Under the pieces are notes generated by a model, which saw nothing but the letters and a program-made list of their open reading frames with translations, searched no databases and was not told the origin of the DNA. 64,000 nucleotides of DNA from Thiomicrorhabdus sp033238645. Its GTDB lineage: Bacteria; Pseudomonadota; Gammaproteobacteria; Thiomicrospirales; Thiomicrospiraceae. The position numbers were made by a program, and so were the translations under genes. Within the stretch, counting starts at the first letter, position 1. Each line of letters begins with the position of its first letter. Shown in pieces: positions 1 through 9,566 of the stretch. The DNA lies in assembly GCA_033238645.1 (NCBI GenBank), contig BQXR01000003.1, positions 202,256 through 266,255 of the forward strand. The letters run 5' to 3'.

Positions 1-94
1 TTGGCTCAAGAAGGCATAGATGAAGTTGGGCTGGTCGGAATGTAGTATTGTCATTACATTAACGTGTTGTTAAGTCGCGGTATAAATTAATTGA

Positions 95-129
95 AGCCAC
101 CTATTTGAATAAATAGGTGGCTTTTTTTG
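95..129 (+). terminator. Rho-independent terminator upstream of thrS
   Basis: A perfect 12-bp inverted repeat (AGCCACCTATTT / AAATAGGTGGCT) with a GAAT loop is followed by a run of T. It would end transcription from a gene left of the window and insulates thrS. Confidence 0.9.
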
Positions 130-250
130 TTTTTAGGTTTGTATGAAGTATTTGTTAACTGTTTTAGCTTAATCTGTTTCTGAAGGGCGGCATAAAATGT
201 TAGAATACTCGGCTAAATTTCATACAAGTATCTTAAAGAGAATTAAATCG

Positions 251-2179
251 ATGCCAATCATTACGTTACCCGATGGTTCAACTAAACAATTTGACGAAGC
301 TGTTTCAGTTATGCAAATAGCAGAAAGTATTGGAGCAGGGCTTGCAAAAGCAACTATTGCAGGTCGCGTAGATGGACAACTTAAAGATGCTTGTGATCTG
401 ATTAGCGAAGATGCACTGCTAGAAATTGTGACTATGCGAGATGAAGATGGTGTTCACATTATGCGTCACTCCTGTGCCCATTTAATGGGGCATGCACTTA
501 AGCAGCTTTATCCTGATGTAAAAATGGCCATTGGGCCTGTTATCGATAATGGATTTTATTACGATATCGAAATGGATCATAAAGTAACGCCAGCTGATTT
601 AAAACAGATCGAAAAGCGTATGCTAGCCTTGGCGAAAACGAAGTACCCTATCGTTAAGAAAATGTTGTCACGTGATGAAGCTAATGCAACTTTCTCTGAA
701 CGTGGCGAAGAGTACAAGTTAGAGTTAATTCGTGATCTGCCCAATGAAACAGAGTTCGGGTTCTATTTTCACGAAGAGTACGTTGATATGTGTGTAGGGC
801 CTCACCTGCCGCATATGGGCTTTGCTAAAGCGCTAAAGCTAACGCATGTTGCAGGTGCATACTGGCGTGGCAACTCAGATAATAAAATGTTGCAGCGTAT
901 TTATGGTGTGGCCTTCTCTGATAAACAGGCGTTAAAAGATTACCTATTGATGATGGAAGAATCTGAAAAGCGTGATCACCGTAAACTAGGTAAGACGCTT
1001 GATTTGTTCCATCTTGAAGAAGTTTCCCCTGGAATGGCTTTTTGGCACCCAAAAGGCACCACATTGTATCGCGTAGTAGAAGAGTATATGCGTTCTCAGC
1101 TAGTAGCACATGACTATGAAGAAATTCGTACTCCACTGATTATGGATCGCTCTCTGTGGGAGAAGTCTGGTCACTGGGACAAGTTCAAAGACAATATGTT
1201 CACAACTGAAACAGATAATCGTGATTATGCCGTTAAGCCAATGAACTGCCCAGGACATATTCAAGTATATAACCGCCACCTACATAGCTACCGTGATCTA
1301 CCAATCCGTATTGCTGAGTTTGGTACGGTTCACCGTAATGAGCCGTCAGGGACACTACACGGTCTAATGCGTGTTCGTTCATTTACACAGGATGATGCAC
1401 ATATCTTCTGTACTGAAGAGCAGATTAAAGCTGAAGTACGAGCTTGTATCGATCTAGTTTTTGAAACCTATGCTGATTTTGGCTTTGATAATATTGCGGT
1501 TAAATTTTCAACACGTCCTGAACAACGTGTTGGTGCAGATGAAGTATGGGATCTTGCAGAAGCTGCACTAGAAGAGACTTTGAAAGAGTCAGGCTTAGAT
1601 TATAAATTACAACCTGGTGAAGGGGCATTTTATGGCCCTAAGATAGAGTTTCAACTGAAAGATTGTATTGGTCGTGTTTGGCAGTGTGGAACAATTCAGT
1701 TAGATTTTTCAATGACGCGTGCAGATCGTCTAAATGCAATCTATATCGGTCAAGATAATGAGAAATATCACCCTGTCATGATTCACCGAGCAATTTTAGG
1801 TTCACTTGAGCGCTTTGTTGGCATTTTAATAGAACATTACGAAGGTAAGTTCCCAACGTGGTTAGCCCCAACTCAGTGTGTAATTGCCTCAATTTCGACA
1901 GTTCATAGTAAATATGTGGCCGAAATGACAAAAAATTTGAAAAAACAGGGCTTTAGAGTCGAATCGGACTTGAGAAATGAGAAGGTAGGGTTTAAAATTC
2001 GCGAGCATACTATGCAACGTGTTCCATATGTTTTGGTCGTTGGTGATCAAGAGATGGCAGACGGAACAGTAAATGTTCGAGCACGAGGCGGAAATAACCT
2101 TGGTAGTTTCACATTTTCTGAATTGATTCAGTTATTCAATGATGACATTGGTAACTTGGGTCGAGTGGTTGAAGCCTAA
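251..2179 (+). CDS. thrS: Threonine--tRNA ligase
   Basis: Class II aminoacyl-tRNA synthetase that charges tRNA-Thr in the cytoplasm. From the ATG at 251 the protein is 642 residues, the same as E. coli ThrS, and starts MPIITLPDGS like its homologues. An ATG 54 bases upstream is in frame but adds 18 residues not found in the family. Visible domains in order are an N-terminal TGS domain (about 1-60), the editing domain with the Zn-type motif HSCAHLMGHA near residue 73, the catalytic core with KPMNCPGH and MHRAILGSLERF, and the C-terminal anticodon-binding domain (LRNEKVGFKIREH). It opens the thrS-infC-rpmI-rplT-pheST-ihfA cluster, with infC 43 bases downstream. Nothing is missing. Confidence 0.97.
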   Translation: MPIITLPDGSTKQFDEAVSVMQIAESIGAGLAKATIAGRVDGQLKDACDLISEDALLEIVTMRDEDGVHIMRHSCAHLMGHALKQLYPDVKMAIGPVIDNGFYYDIEMDHKVTPADLKQIEKRMLALAKTKYPIVKKMLSRDEANATFSERGEEYKLELIRDLPNETEFGFYFHEEYVDMCVGPHLPHMGFAKALKLTHVAGAYWRGNSDNKMLQRIYGVAFSDKQALKDYLLMMEESEKRDHRKLGKTLDLFHLEEVSPGMAFWHPKGTTLYRVVEEYMRSQLVAHDYEEIRTPLIMDRSLWEKSGHWDKFKDNMFTTETDNRDYAVKPMNCPGHIQVYNRHLHSYRDLPIRIAEFGTVHRNEPSGTLHGLMRVRSFTQDDAHIFCTEEQIKAEVRACIDLVFETYADFGFDNIAVKFSTRPEQRVGADEVWDLAEAALEETLKESGLDYKLQPGEGAFYGPKIEFQLKDCIGRVWQCGTIQLDFSMTRADRLNAIYIGQDNEKYHPVMIHRAILGSLERFVGILIEHYEGKFPTWLAPTQCVIASISTVHSKYVAEMTKNLKKQGFRVESDLRNEKVGFKIREHTMQRVPYVLVVGDQEMADGTVNVRARGGNNLGSFTFSELIQLFNDDIGNLGRVVEA

Positions 2180-2222
2180 CCACAAGTAATACAAAATTTT
2201 TTAATAATTGGAGGAGATTGCC

Positions 2223-2777
2223 ATCGCAATTCGTAGAGGCCGCGGCCGACCACAACAACCTGAAGCACCAAAAGATAGAATTAATGCAGCGATTACATCA
2301 CCAGAGGTTCGATTAATCGATTCTGAAGGTGAGCCTTTAGGCGTTGTTGTTATTAAGGATGCTTTAGAGCAAGCGCAGGAAGCGGGTCTGGACCTGGTAG
2401 AAATTACAGCGAAAGCAAACCCTCCAGTTTGTAAAATCATGGATTATGGTAAGTACCTTTACCAGCAGCAAAAAAAGAAGCACGAAGCTAAAAAGAAACA
2501 GAAGCAAGTGCAGCTAAAAGAAGTTAAGTTTCGCCCAGGAACTGAAGAGGGAGATTATCAGGTCAAACTACGCAACCTGCTGAAATTCCTAGCTCATGGA
2601 GATCGCGTCAAGGTAACCATCTGGTTCCGTGGCCGCGAAATCACACATAAGGAACTGGGATTGAAGATGTTGGAACGTGTTAGGGATGATATTCAAGAGG
2701 TCGCGACCATTGAACAAATGCCTAAGATGGAAGGCCGTCAAATGCAAATGATGGTTGCTCCAACGAAGAAAAAGTAA
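2223..2777 (+). CDS. infC: Translation initiation factor IF-3 (non-ATG start)
   Basis: IF-3 binds the 30S subunit, promotes subunit dissociation and proofreads the start codon. The protein has the two-domain layout with a lysine-rich linker (KKKHEAKKKQKQVQLKEVKFRPGTEEGDY... region) and ends in PTKKK. No ATG is available: a strong Shine-Dalgarno sequence GGAGGAG (2210-2216) is followed by ATTGCC and then ATC at 2223, 6 bases away, and ATT at 2229. The upstream TTG (2208) overlaps the Shine-Dalgarno itself and cannot be the start. E. coli infC uses AUU so that IF-3 can repress its own translation, and an ATC or ATT start here fits the same autoregulation. The ATC at 2223 is chosen on spacing; about 184 residues. 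Confidence 0.93.
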   Translation: MAIRRGRGRPQQPEAPKDRINAAITSPEVRLIDSEGEPLGVVVIKDALEQAQEAGLDLVEITAKANPPVCKIMDYGKYLYQQQKKKHEAKKKQKQVQLKEVKFRPGTEEGDYQVKLRNLLKFLAHGDRVKVTIWFRGREITHKELGLKMLERVRDDIQEVATIEQMPKMEGRQMQMMVAPTKKK

Positions 2778-2953
2778 TTTTTTTAAATTATTTTTTATAC
2801 AACAGTCGGGATTTACTAATTACGTAAGCGATTAATAGATTACTGGTGCAGCTCCTTCAGTGCTGTTCGTTGTGCCGAAGTAGATTGTTTTAAACAGTCT
2901 TATTACAAACCAAGTTACCCATTAGGGAAGACTTAAATGCGGAGTTTCATGCT

Positions 2954-3151
2954 ATGCCTAAGATGAAAACAAATAGTAGTGCTAAAAAGCGCTTCAAGAA
3001 AACAGGCTCAGGTCGTTTCAAATGTAAACAATCTCACCTTCGTCATATTTTGACCAAAAAGTCTACTAAGCGTAAGCGTCAGCTACGTTCAGGAAGCATG
3101 ATCCATGATCATGATGTGGCAATGGTTCGTCGTATGTTACCGTACGCTTAA
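2954..3151 (+). CDS. rpmI: 50S ribosomal protein L35
   Basis: Small basic 65-residue protein of the large ribosomal subunit, beginning MPKMKTNSSAKKRFKKTGSG, typical of L35. A GGAG sequence lies 9 bases before the ATG. The 176-base gap after infC holds no ORF; in E. coli this gap carries the pseudoknot by which L20 represses rpmI-rplT. A similar leader is possible here but I could not establish the fold. rplT follows after 14 bases. Confidence 0.97.
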   Translation: MPKMKTNSSAKKRFKKTGSGRFKCKQSHLRHILTKKSTKRKRQLRSGSMIHDHDVAMVRRMLPYA

Positions 3152-3165
3152 GGAGAGATTGAAAA

Positions 3166-3522
3166 ATGGCAAGAGTTAAAAGAGGTGTCATCGCACGCCG
3201 TAGACACAATAAAGTATTAAAGCAAGCGAAAGGTTATTACGGAGCTCGTAGTAAAGTTTTCCGCGTTGCTAAGCAAGCAGTTATTAAAGCTGGTCAATAT
3301 GCATACCGTGACCGTCGCACTAAAAAGCGTCAGTTCCGTCGTTTATGGATTGCGCGTATCAACGCAGCGGCTCGTATGAATGGTATGACGTATAGCCGTT
3401 TTATTAACGGTTTGAACAGAGCTGAAATCGCAGTAGATCGTAAGGTTCTTGCAGATATCGCTGTTCATGATGCAGCAGCATTCTCAGCAATCGCTGAAAA
3501 AGCAAAAGCAGCATTAGCGTAA
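3166..3522 (+). CDS. rplT: 50S ribosomal protein L20
   Basis: Ribosomal protein L20, 118 residues, begins MARVKRGVIARRRHNKVLKQ. It is an early 23S rRNA-binding assembly protein and, in enterobacteria, the autogenous repressor of its own operon. An AGGAGAG Shine-Dalgarno precedes the ATG. The transcript ends at the hairpin at 3554-3583. Confidence 0.97.
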   Translation: MARVKRGVIARRRHNKVLKQAKGYYGARSKVFRVAKQAVIKAGQYAYRDRRTKKRQFRRLWIARINAAARMNGMTYSRFINGLNRAEIAVDRKVLADIAVHDAAAFSAIAEKAKAALA

Positions 3523-3553
3523 AGACTTTTAACTAGGGTAACCTAGTTATTTG

Positions 3554-3583
3554 AATAGGGGGCTTCGGTCCCCTATTTTTTTC
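3554..3583 (+). terminator. Terminator after rplT
   Basis: AATAGGGG / CCCCTATT stem around a GCTTCGGT loop, followed by six or more T. It separates infC-rpmI-rplT from pheST. A second small palindrome, AACTAGGGTAACCTAGTT, lies just before it at about 3530-3548. Confidence 0.85.
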
Positions 3584-3713
3584 CTTTTGAAATATAAATC
3601 CTCTATACGTTAAAACACACATAAAAATCATATAGCTATTAAAGATTATACTTTTCAATACCTTAGAGTGAAATGTTTAATATTTATCAACGCATTTTTA
3701 GGATAGTCACAAC

Positions 3714-4712
3714 ATGCAAGAACAACTCCAGAAAATAATTTCTCAGGCTCGGGAAGCGGTTTCTACCGTCACTGAACTGGCTAAGTTAGATGAAATTCGT
3801 GTTCAGTACCTTGGTAAAAAGGGTGAGCTAACCGGAATGATGAAAATGCTTGGTAAGCTTTCAAATGAAGAGCGTCCTAAAGCAGGTCAAATTATCAATG
3901 AAGCCAAACAAATTGTTCAGAGCACTTTAAACGCTAAGAAGAAAGAATTGGATGATGCTAAGTTAGCCAAGCAACTTGCTGAAGAGAGTATTGATATCAC
4001 GCTACCTGGTCGTGAAGTAGACCTAGGAAGTTTGCACCCAGTGACTCGTACGCTAAACCGTATTGAGACGTTGTTTTCAAAAGCAGGTTTTGATGTTGAA
4101 ACAGGGCCTGAGATTGAGGATGATTGGCATAATTTTGAAGCATTGAATATTCCAGAGACACATCCTGCGCGTGCAATGCACGATACTTTCTATATTAATG
4201 AGAATACAGTATTAAGAACTCACACTTCTGGTGTGCAGATTCGTACTATGGAAAACAAAGAGCCGCCTCTGCGTATTATCGCTCCAGGGCGTGTTTACCG
4301 TTGTGATTCTGACCAAACGCATACGCCAATGTTCCATCAGGTGGAAGGTTTGATCATTGAGAAGAACGCAAGTTTTGCACAGCTACGTGCCTTATTAATA
4401 GAGTTCTTACGTCAGTTTTTTGAAGATGAAAATCTAAAAACACGTTTTAGACCATCTTACTTCCCATTTACTGAGCCTTCGGCTGAAGTAGATATTGCGA
4501 CAGACCTATTTGGTGATGGTCGTTGGATTGAAGTGCTTGGTTGTGGAATGGTTCACCCAAATGTATTGAAGAATGTCGGCATTGACCCTGATGAATACAC
4601 TGGATTGGCATTTGGTTTAGGGGTAGAGCGTTTAGCAATGCTTCGTTACAACGTTAAAGACTTACGTCAATTCTTTGAGAATGATCTACGTTTTTTACAG
4701 CAATTTAAATAA
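3714..4712 (+). CDS. pheS: Phenylalanine--tRNA ligase alpha subunit
   Basis: Catalytic alpha subunit of the (alpha-beta)2 class II enzyme that charges tRNA-Phe. 332 residues, close to the E. coli size. An N-terminal coiled-coil (about 1-90) precedes the catalytic domain with HPARAMHDTFY, the motif 2 region VYRCDSDQTHTPMFHQVEG, and motif 3 GLAFGLGVERLAMLRY. The ATG at 3714 is preceded by AGGAT. pheT begins 24 bases after the stop, so the two are co-transcribed. Confidence 0.97.
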   Translation: MQEQLQKIISQAREAVSTVTELAKLDEIRVQYLGKKGELTGMMKMLGKLSNEERPKAGQIINEAKQIVQSTLNAKKKELDDAKLAKQLAEESIDITLPGREVDLGSLHPVTRTLNRIETLFSKAGFDVETGPEIEDDWHNFEALNIPETHPARAMHDTFYINENTVLRTHTSGVQIRTMENKEPPLRIIAPGRVYRCDSDQTHTPMFHQVEGLIIEKNASFAQLRALLIEFLRQFFEDENLKTRFRPSYFPFTEPSAEVDIATDLFGDGRWIEVLGCGMVHPNVLKNVGIDPDEYTGLAFGLGVERLAMLRYNVKDLRQFFENDLRFLQQFK

Positions 4713-4736
4713 ACCAAGCCTGACGAGAATAACAAA

Positions 4737-7127
4737 ATGAAAATTAGTGAAAATTGGTTAAGAGAGTGGACAAATCCAAATTGGGATACCAACACCTTAT
4801 CAGAAGAATTAAGTTTGGCTGGCTTGGAAGTAGACGGTGCAGAACCTGTAGCAGGAGCCTTTACTAACGTTGTTGTGGGTCATGTTATCTCTATTGAGAA
4901 ACACCCTGATGCAGACAAGTTAAATGTCACGCAAGTTGAAGTAGGTGAAGATGCCCCTGTTCAAATTGTTTGTGGTGCTAAGAATGTTTTTGTCGGCATG
5001 AAAGTTTGCTGTGCAAAAGTTGGTGCAAAGCTGCCTGGCGATTTCAAAATTAAGAAAGCCAAGTTACGTGGGGTACCTTCACATGGAATGTTATGTGGTG
5101 CATCAGAACTTGGTCTACCAGATGATGGTGTTGATGGACTACATGTACTGCCTGCCGATGCGCCAGTGGGAACAGATATTCGTGAATACCTAGATTTAAA
5201 TGATATGAGTATTGATGTTGATCTAACACCAAATCGTGCTGATTGCTTCAGTGTAATTGGTCTGGCGCGTGATGTTCATGCAGTTAGTGGTATTGAGTTT
5301 ACTCAGCCGTTTGAAGACAAAGAGATGGCTGGTTCTACCGAGTGTTCACAGTCAGTCGTCGTGAATGAATCTGAAGCGTGTCCTAAATACCTAGGCTGTG
5401 TTGTGACTGACTTTGATACGCAAGCGGTAACACCAGCGTGGATGGTTCAAAAGCTACAGCGTTCGGGTTTACGTCCTTTGAGTCTTGTTGTTGATATCAC
5501 TAACTACGTGCTATTAGAGTTGGGTCAGCCAATGCACGCTTTCGATTTTAGTTCCCTGAAAGGTGCTGTTCAAGTTCGTAAAGCTAAGGCTGGCGAGAAG
5601 CTAGTAACATTAGATGAAAAAGAGATCACCTTAACAGATGATACGCTTGTCATCGCTGATGACTCTGGTGTTATCGCTTTAGCAGGTATTATGGGTGGCC
5701 TGTCTACATCTGTGACAGATACTACGAGCAAGATATTTTTTGAGTGTGCACACTTTGCACGTTTAGCTATTACGGGTAAAGCGCGTAAGTATGGTCTGCA
5801 TACAGATTCATCAATGCGTTTTGAGCGTGGTGTAGATCCAATGTTACCTGAGCGCGCGCTTAACCGTGCACTCGCTCTATTTATTGAGATTGCTGGTGGA
5901 CAGGTTAGCCAGATCAGTGCAACAATTTCTGAAGCAAACCTTCCACAGCTGAACACGATTGAATTACGCCGTGAAACAATCAGTAAGCGTTTAGGGGTTG
6001 AAGTAGCTGATGAACAAGTTGTGCAGATCTTTGAACGTCTTGGTTTTTCTATTCAAACAACTGCCGCAGGTTGGAAGCTAACTGCGCCAAGCTACCGTTT
6101 TGATATGTCTATTGAGATGGATTTGATTGAAGAAGTAGGTCGAATCTATGGTTATAACAACTTGCCAGAAACACCTGTTAGCGCACCAATGACACTGAAT
6201 GAACTACCTGAGTCAGATCAGTCATTGCTAGCTCTTAAAACTGCTTTTGTACAGCGTGGTTATAACGAAGTAGTTACTTACAGTTTCGTTGAAGAAGCTA
6301 AGCAGAAACTGCTTGAGCCAGAACTGCCTTATGTTTTACTAAAAAATCCAATTTCAGACGATATGAAAGCGATGCGTACTAGCCTTTTTCCAGGTCTACT
6401 GCAGTCAGTTGCTTACAACCAAAATCGTCAGCAGCCACGCGTGCGTATTTTTGAGACAGGCCTAGTTTTCTATAAAAATGATGCTGATCCAACAGGGGCA
6501 ACTCAAGTGCCTATGCTGGGTGGTGTGATCGTTGGTAAAGCAGCCGCTTCTGGTTGGGATGAAGTTGAACGTGCTGTCGATTTTTACGACCTAAAAGGCG
6601 ATATTGAAACCCTTATTCGTATGAGTCATCAGTTGGCAAATATCCGTTTTGAAGCTTGCAATCATCCAGCATTACACCCGGGTCAGTCTGCAGCGTTGAT
6701 CAAAGATGGTAAAGAAGTTGGTATTATGGGGCAGCTACACCCATCATTAGTTAAACCAATGGGCATTACGGGTAACGCCTACATGTTCCAAATTCGTCAA
6801 GACGCACTCATGACAATGCAAGTTCCAGCAGCACAGGCAATTTCTAAATTCCCAGAAGTACAGAGAGATCTAGCATTTGTTGTTGATGAAAACATCTCAG
6901 TTCAATCACTGATCGATGCAGTTGTGTCAGTGAAGTCAGAGATCTTTAAATCAGTAGATATTTTTGATATCTACCGTGGTCAGGGTATAGAAGACACACA
7001 AAAGAGTATTGCATTAACGCTTAAAATACAGCACCAAGATAGAACACTTCAAGACGAAGAAGTAGAAGCGCTGGTTACAGAAGTTCTAGCCTCGGCTAAA
7101 CAAGCTGTTAATGCAGAATTAAGATAA
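4737..7127 (+). CDS. pheT: Phenylalanine--tRNA ligase beta subunit
   Basis: Beta subunit of PheRS, 796 residues (E. coli 795). The start MKISENWLREWTNPNWD matches the family. Domains in order: N-terminal with the EMAP/tRNA-binding fold (about 40-150), the B3/B4 editing module, B5 (VDLTPNRADCFS), the catalytic-like core, and the C-terminal FDX-ACB domain (about 700-795), with KFPEVQRDLAFVVDE. It is followed by ihfA, as in enterobacteria. Confidence 0.97.
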   Translation: MKISENWLREWTNPNWDTNTLSEELSLAGLEVDGAEPVAGAFTNVVVGHVISIEKHPDADKLNVTQVEVGEDAPVQIVCGAKNVFVGMKVCCAKVGAKLPGDFKIKKAKLRGVPSHGMLCGASELGLPDDGVDGLHVLPADAPVGTDIREYLDLNDMSIDVDLTPNRADCFSVIGLARDVHAVSGIEFTQPFEDKEMAGSTECSQSVVVNESEACPKYLGCVVTDFDTQAVTPAWMVQKLQRSGLRPLSLVVDITNYVLLELGQPMHAFDFSSLKGAVQVRKAKAGEKLVTLDEKEITLTDDTLVIADDSGVIALAGIMGGLSTSVTDTTSKIFFECAHFARLAITGKARKYGLHTDSSMRFERGVDPMLPERALNRALALFIEIAGGQVSQISATISEANLPQLNTIELRRETISKRLGVEVADEQVVQIFERLGFSIQTTAAGWKLTAPSYRFDMSIEMDLIEEVGRIYGYNNLPETPVSAPMTLNELPESDQSLLALKTAFVQRGYNEVVTYSFVEEAKQKLLEPELPYVLLKNPISDDMKAMRTSLFPGLLQSVAYNQNRQQPRVRIFETGLVFYKNDADPTGATQVPMLGGVIVGKAAASGWDEVERAVDFYDLKGDIETLIRMSHQLANIRFEACNHPALHPGQSAALIKDGKEVGIMGQLHPSLVKPMGITGNAYMFQIRQDALMTMQVPAAQAISKFPEVQRDLAFVVDENISVQSLIDAVVSVKSEIFKSVDIFDIYRGQGIEDTQKSIALTLKIQHQDRTLQDEEVEALVTEVLASAKQAVNAELR

Positions 7128-7167
7128 AGAAAAACCTCAGTAATAAAGTAGTAAGTAGGACATGAAT

Positions 7168-7461
7168 ATGACTTTAACTAAAGCAGACATTGCACAAAAT
7201 TTATCAGATACTTTTGGCTTTAACAAAAGAGAATCTAAAGAACTGGTAGAACAGTTCTATGAAGAATTGAGTGAAGTTCTAGTCGCTGGAGAGCAGATTA
7301 AGCTTTCTGGTTTTGGAAATTTTGAGCTACGTGATAAAGCATCACGTCCAGGTCGTAACCCAAGAACGGGAGAAGATGTTCCAATTTCTGCAAGAAGAGT
7401 GGTAACATTTAAGCCCGGACAAAAATTACGTGCGCAAATAGACAATCATGGCAGATCTTAA
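7168..7461 (+). CDS. ihfA: Integration host factor alpha subunit
   Basis: DNA-bending nucleoid protein of the HU/IHF family, 97 residues from the ATG at 7168. AGGA lies 8 bases upstream of this ATG; an ATG at 7162 is too close to it. The DNA-binding arm reads RPGRNPRTGEDVPISARR, with the conserved proline that intercalates into DNA. IHF alpha rather than HU is indicated by LSGFGNFELRDK and the pheT-ihfA context. It overlaps the next gene by 14 bases. Confidence 0.95.
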   Translation: MTLTKADIAQNLSDTFGFNKRESKELVEQFYEELSEVLVAGEQIKLSGFGNFELRDKASRPGRNPRTGEDVPISARRVVTFKPGQKLRAQIDNHGRS

Positions 7462-7843
7462 TCAGGACAATACAATCTCTTCGCAACTCGAGATAGAGTT
7501 ACCAGACAAAAAGTACTTTACCATCGGTGAAGTGGCTGAGCTGTGCCAACTAAAATCGCACGTATTACGTTATTGGGAGCAAGTCTTCCCACAGCTTGAG
7601 CCTAGTAAACGTCGTGGTCGTCGTTACTATCAACGTGTTGATGTTGAACTGGTTTTGGAGATCAAAACGCTGTTACACGATCAAGGGTTTACAATCCCTG
7701 GTGCAAAATCTCGTCTCTCCAAAAAAGGCGGCGATCTTAACATCAGTGCCTTAAGTGCCGAGCAACAAAGTTCAGTAGAACTTTTGAAAACAATGCAACA
7801 AGAGCTACAAGAGTTTCGCCAATATATTCAAAGTCGTTTTTAA
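7448..7843 (+). CDS. MerR-family transcriptional regulator next to ihfA
   Basis: 131 residues. The N-terminal winged-helix of MerR proteins is at about 22-90 (YFTIGEVAELCQLKSHVLRYWEQVFPQ..., then RRGRRYYQRVDVELV). There is only a short C-terminal helix and no cysteine cluster or ligand domain, so it is not a metal sensor. This small MerR protein is a standard partner of ihfA in many Proteobacteria; its ligand and targets are not known to me. It is translationally coupled to ihfA through a 14-base overlap. Confidence 0.9.
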   Translation: MADLNQDNTISSQLEIELPDKKYFTIGEVAELCQLKSHVLRYWEQVFPQLEPSKRRGRRYYQRVDVELVLEIKTLLHDQGFTIPGAKSRLSKKGGDLNISALSAEQQSSVELLKTMQQELQEFRQYIQSRF

Positions 7844-7934
7844 CAGGCGCAATTAACAGATTCAACTAAGTCCTTATGAGTGCTATAACGACTCTAATAA
7901 GAGCTTTTTAAGGACTCTGTTAATTCCAAATTTC

Positions 7935-8010
<76 letters not shown>

Positions 8011-8100
8011 ATTCAACACACTCTTCACAAACGCTTATCACCTTCCTTTTTAAATACGCGTAAAATAAAATGATACTCACGGTATTCTAGGAATCAGTCT

Positions 8101-8673
8101 ATGTCCAATTTTGCTGCTGCAAAAACCTTAATTATTATGTTTGCCACACTGGTATTGTTATCAGGTTGTAGTCGAGTCTATGTTTCACAAGATTACGATA
8201 CAAGTTCACCGCTTAAAATCCATGCTACCTATCAATGGTTACCGATTTCAATGCAAGCTAAAAGGACCACGGAGCGAGTGGAGAAAGCGTATCCATTTGA
8301 AGCCAAACGTATCCAAAAATCGATTATGAATCATATGATTAGCAAAGGAGCGGTATTTGTAAAAAAGTCCCCTGAAGCCTATATCTCATATCACTACTCA
8401 CAGAGTGAAACTCGTAGTATGGAGCCTAGTGCCACCATCGGTTTTGGCTGGGGAAGTCGCTACCTCAGTGTTCGGAACATATTTCCAGTCAATTACACAG
8501 AGGTAGTCACCAGTGATGCCACATGGCAGGTTGATATCTACAGTGCAAAGGGCGAGTTAATCTGGCGCGGCGAAAGTACGGGTGCTACTCCCGTTTTTAA
8601 TACCGCACAAGAGAGTCAAAAACATACACAAAGTGTCATTAATAAAATCCTTCAGCAATATCCTCCTAAGTAA
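8101..8673 (+). CDS. DUF4136-like lipoprotein
   Basis: 190-residue predicted lipoprotein: signal peptide 1-22 with lipobox LLSG before Cys23, so probably anchored in the outer or inner membrane. The remainder resembles the DUF4136 family (W at the start of a strand, an FEAKRIQKSIMNHMISKGA helix, then a DATWQVDIYSAKGELIWRG strand pair and a C-terminal helix VINKILQQYPP). Function unknown. It stands alone after the tRNA and is followed by insertion-sequence debris. Confidence 0.8.
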   Translation: MSNFAAAKTLIIMFATLVLLSGCSRVYVSQDYDTSSPLKIHATYQWLPISMQAKRTTERVEKAYPFEAKRIQKSIMNHMISKGAVFVKKSPEAYISYHYSQSETRSMEPSATIGFGWGSRYLSVRNIFPVNYTEVVTSDATWQVDIYSAKGELIWRGESTGATPVFNTAQESQKHTQSVINKILQQYPPK

Positions 8674-8988
8674 GCTCTTAACTCCTTATATTCAAAGCTC
8701 TTAAGTTTAAACCTTGTTTAAATTTCACCCAGAATTTTGAGCAGGGGGGGGCTATACCGTTCTCTGTTTAAACTAATTTGGCCAGCCTTGATTTACAAAA
8801 TTGACCTCTATTAATTAATTCGCAGTCAACAGGTGTATGTACTTATTCTGTGTGGGAGCATTATTGCTCAGCTTCAACTGGCTAGTTGATGTGGCTGTAA
8901 AACATCACTTGCATAGCAAAAGCTTCTTTTATAGAGATTAAGGATCGGAGTTTTAAGGTGGTTGTCGGAGAGTGAGTCATGGAAGTTC
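8674..8988. other. Gene-poor stretch with a poly-G repeat copy
   Basis: No credible coding region on either strand. It holds one TTTTGAGCA-G8 repeat (8735-8751) and probably the eroded 5' part of the IS256-family element that becomes recognisable at 8989. Confidence 0.6.
8735..8751 (+). repeat. Poly-G repeat copy, TTTTGAGCA + G8
   Basis: First member of the dispersed family described in the findings. It lies between the lipoprotein gene and the IS256 remnant, followed by CTATACC. Confidence 0.75.
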
Positions 8989-9566
8989 CTGCTTGGTGTA
9001 TTGAATGACATACACGCCCGGGGCGTAAAAGATATTATAGTCACTTGTGTGGATGAACTAACGGGTTTTCCAGAAGCCATTAATACCGCTTTCTCTTAAA
9101 CGGATGTTCAGCTATGTATCGTACACATGGGTAGAAATTCTTTAAAATACGTAGGCTACAAAGAGCGTAAAGTAGTTGCTGCTGCTTTAAAGCGGATCTA
9201 TCAATCCATTATTAAGAGAAAGCTCTTTTAGAGCTTGATCAATTTGAAGAGCAATGGGGATCTAAATTTCCGAGCATAGCTCGATCTTGGCGTAGTCATT
9301 GGGACAATATATCTACGCTATTTTTATACCCTGAGGCGATAAGAAAAGCCATCTATACAACGAATGCAATAGAGTCTCTCAACTCAGTTATTCGAAAGTC
9401 GACGAGGAATCGAAAGATTTTTGCGCGTGATAATTCGGCGTTTAAGATTATCTTTTTGGCGATTGAATCGGCATCACGAAAATGGACGATGCCGATAAGA
9501 GATTGGAATTCAGCAATGAATCGGTTTATTATTTTGCACGACGAACGCCTTAAAGATTACATTTAA
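8989..9566 (+). pseudogene. IS256-family (Mutator-type) transposase, C-terminal remnant
   Basis: Conceptual translation gives LLGVLNDIHARGVKDIIV, CVDELTGFPEAI with the catalytic Asp, LCIVHMGRNSLKYV, FEEQWGSKFPSIARSW and TTNAIESLNSVIRKSTRNRK, all standard IS256-family signatures, ending ...HDERLKDYI. The frame is broken by a TAA at 9097 and by a frameshift near 9210-9220, and the N-terminal half is absent. Non-functional. Terminal inverted repeats were not identified. A separate N-terminal fragment of the same family lies at 50615-50820. Confidence 0.88.

Noticed and set aside
1..45. Possible 3' end of a gene (14 codons to a TAG)
   Set aside because: Too short to recognise or to tell from a chance open frame; only the terminator at 95-129 hints at an upstream gene.
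197..250. Upstream start of thrS
   Set aside because: Adds 18 residues before the conserved MPIITLPDG start, although it has a fair ribosome-binding sequence.
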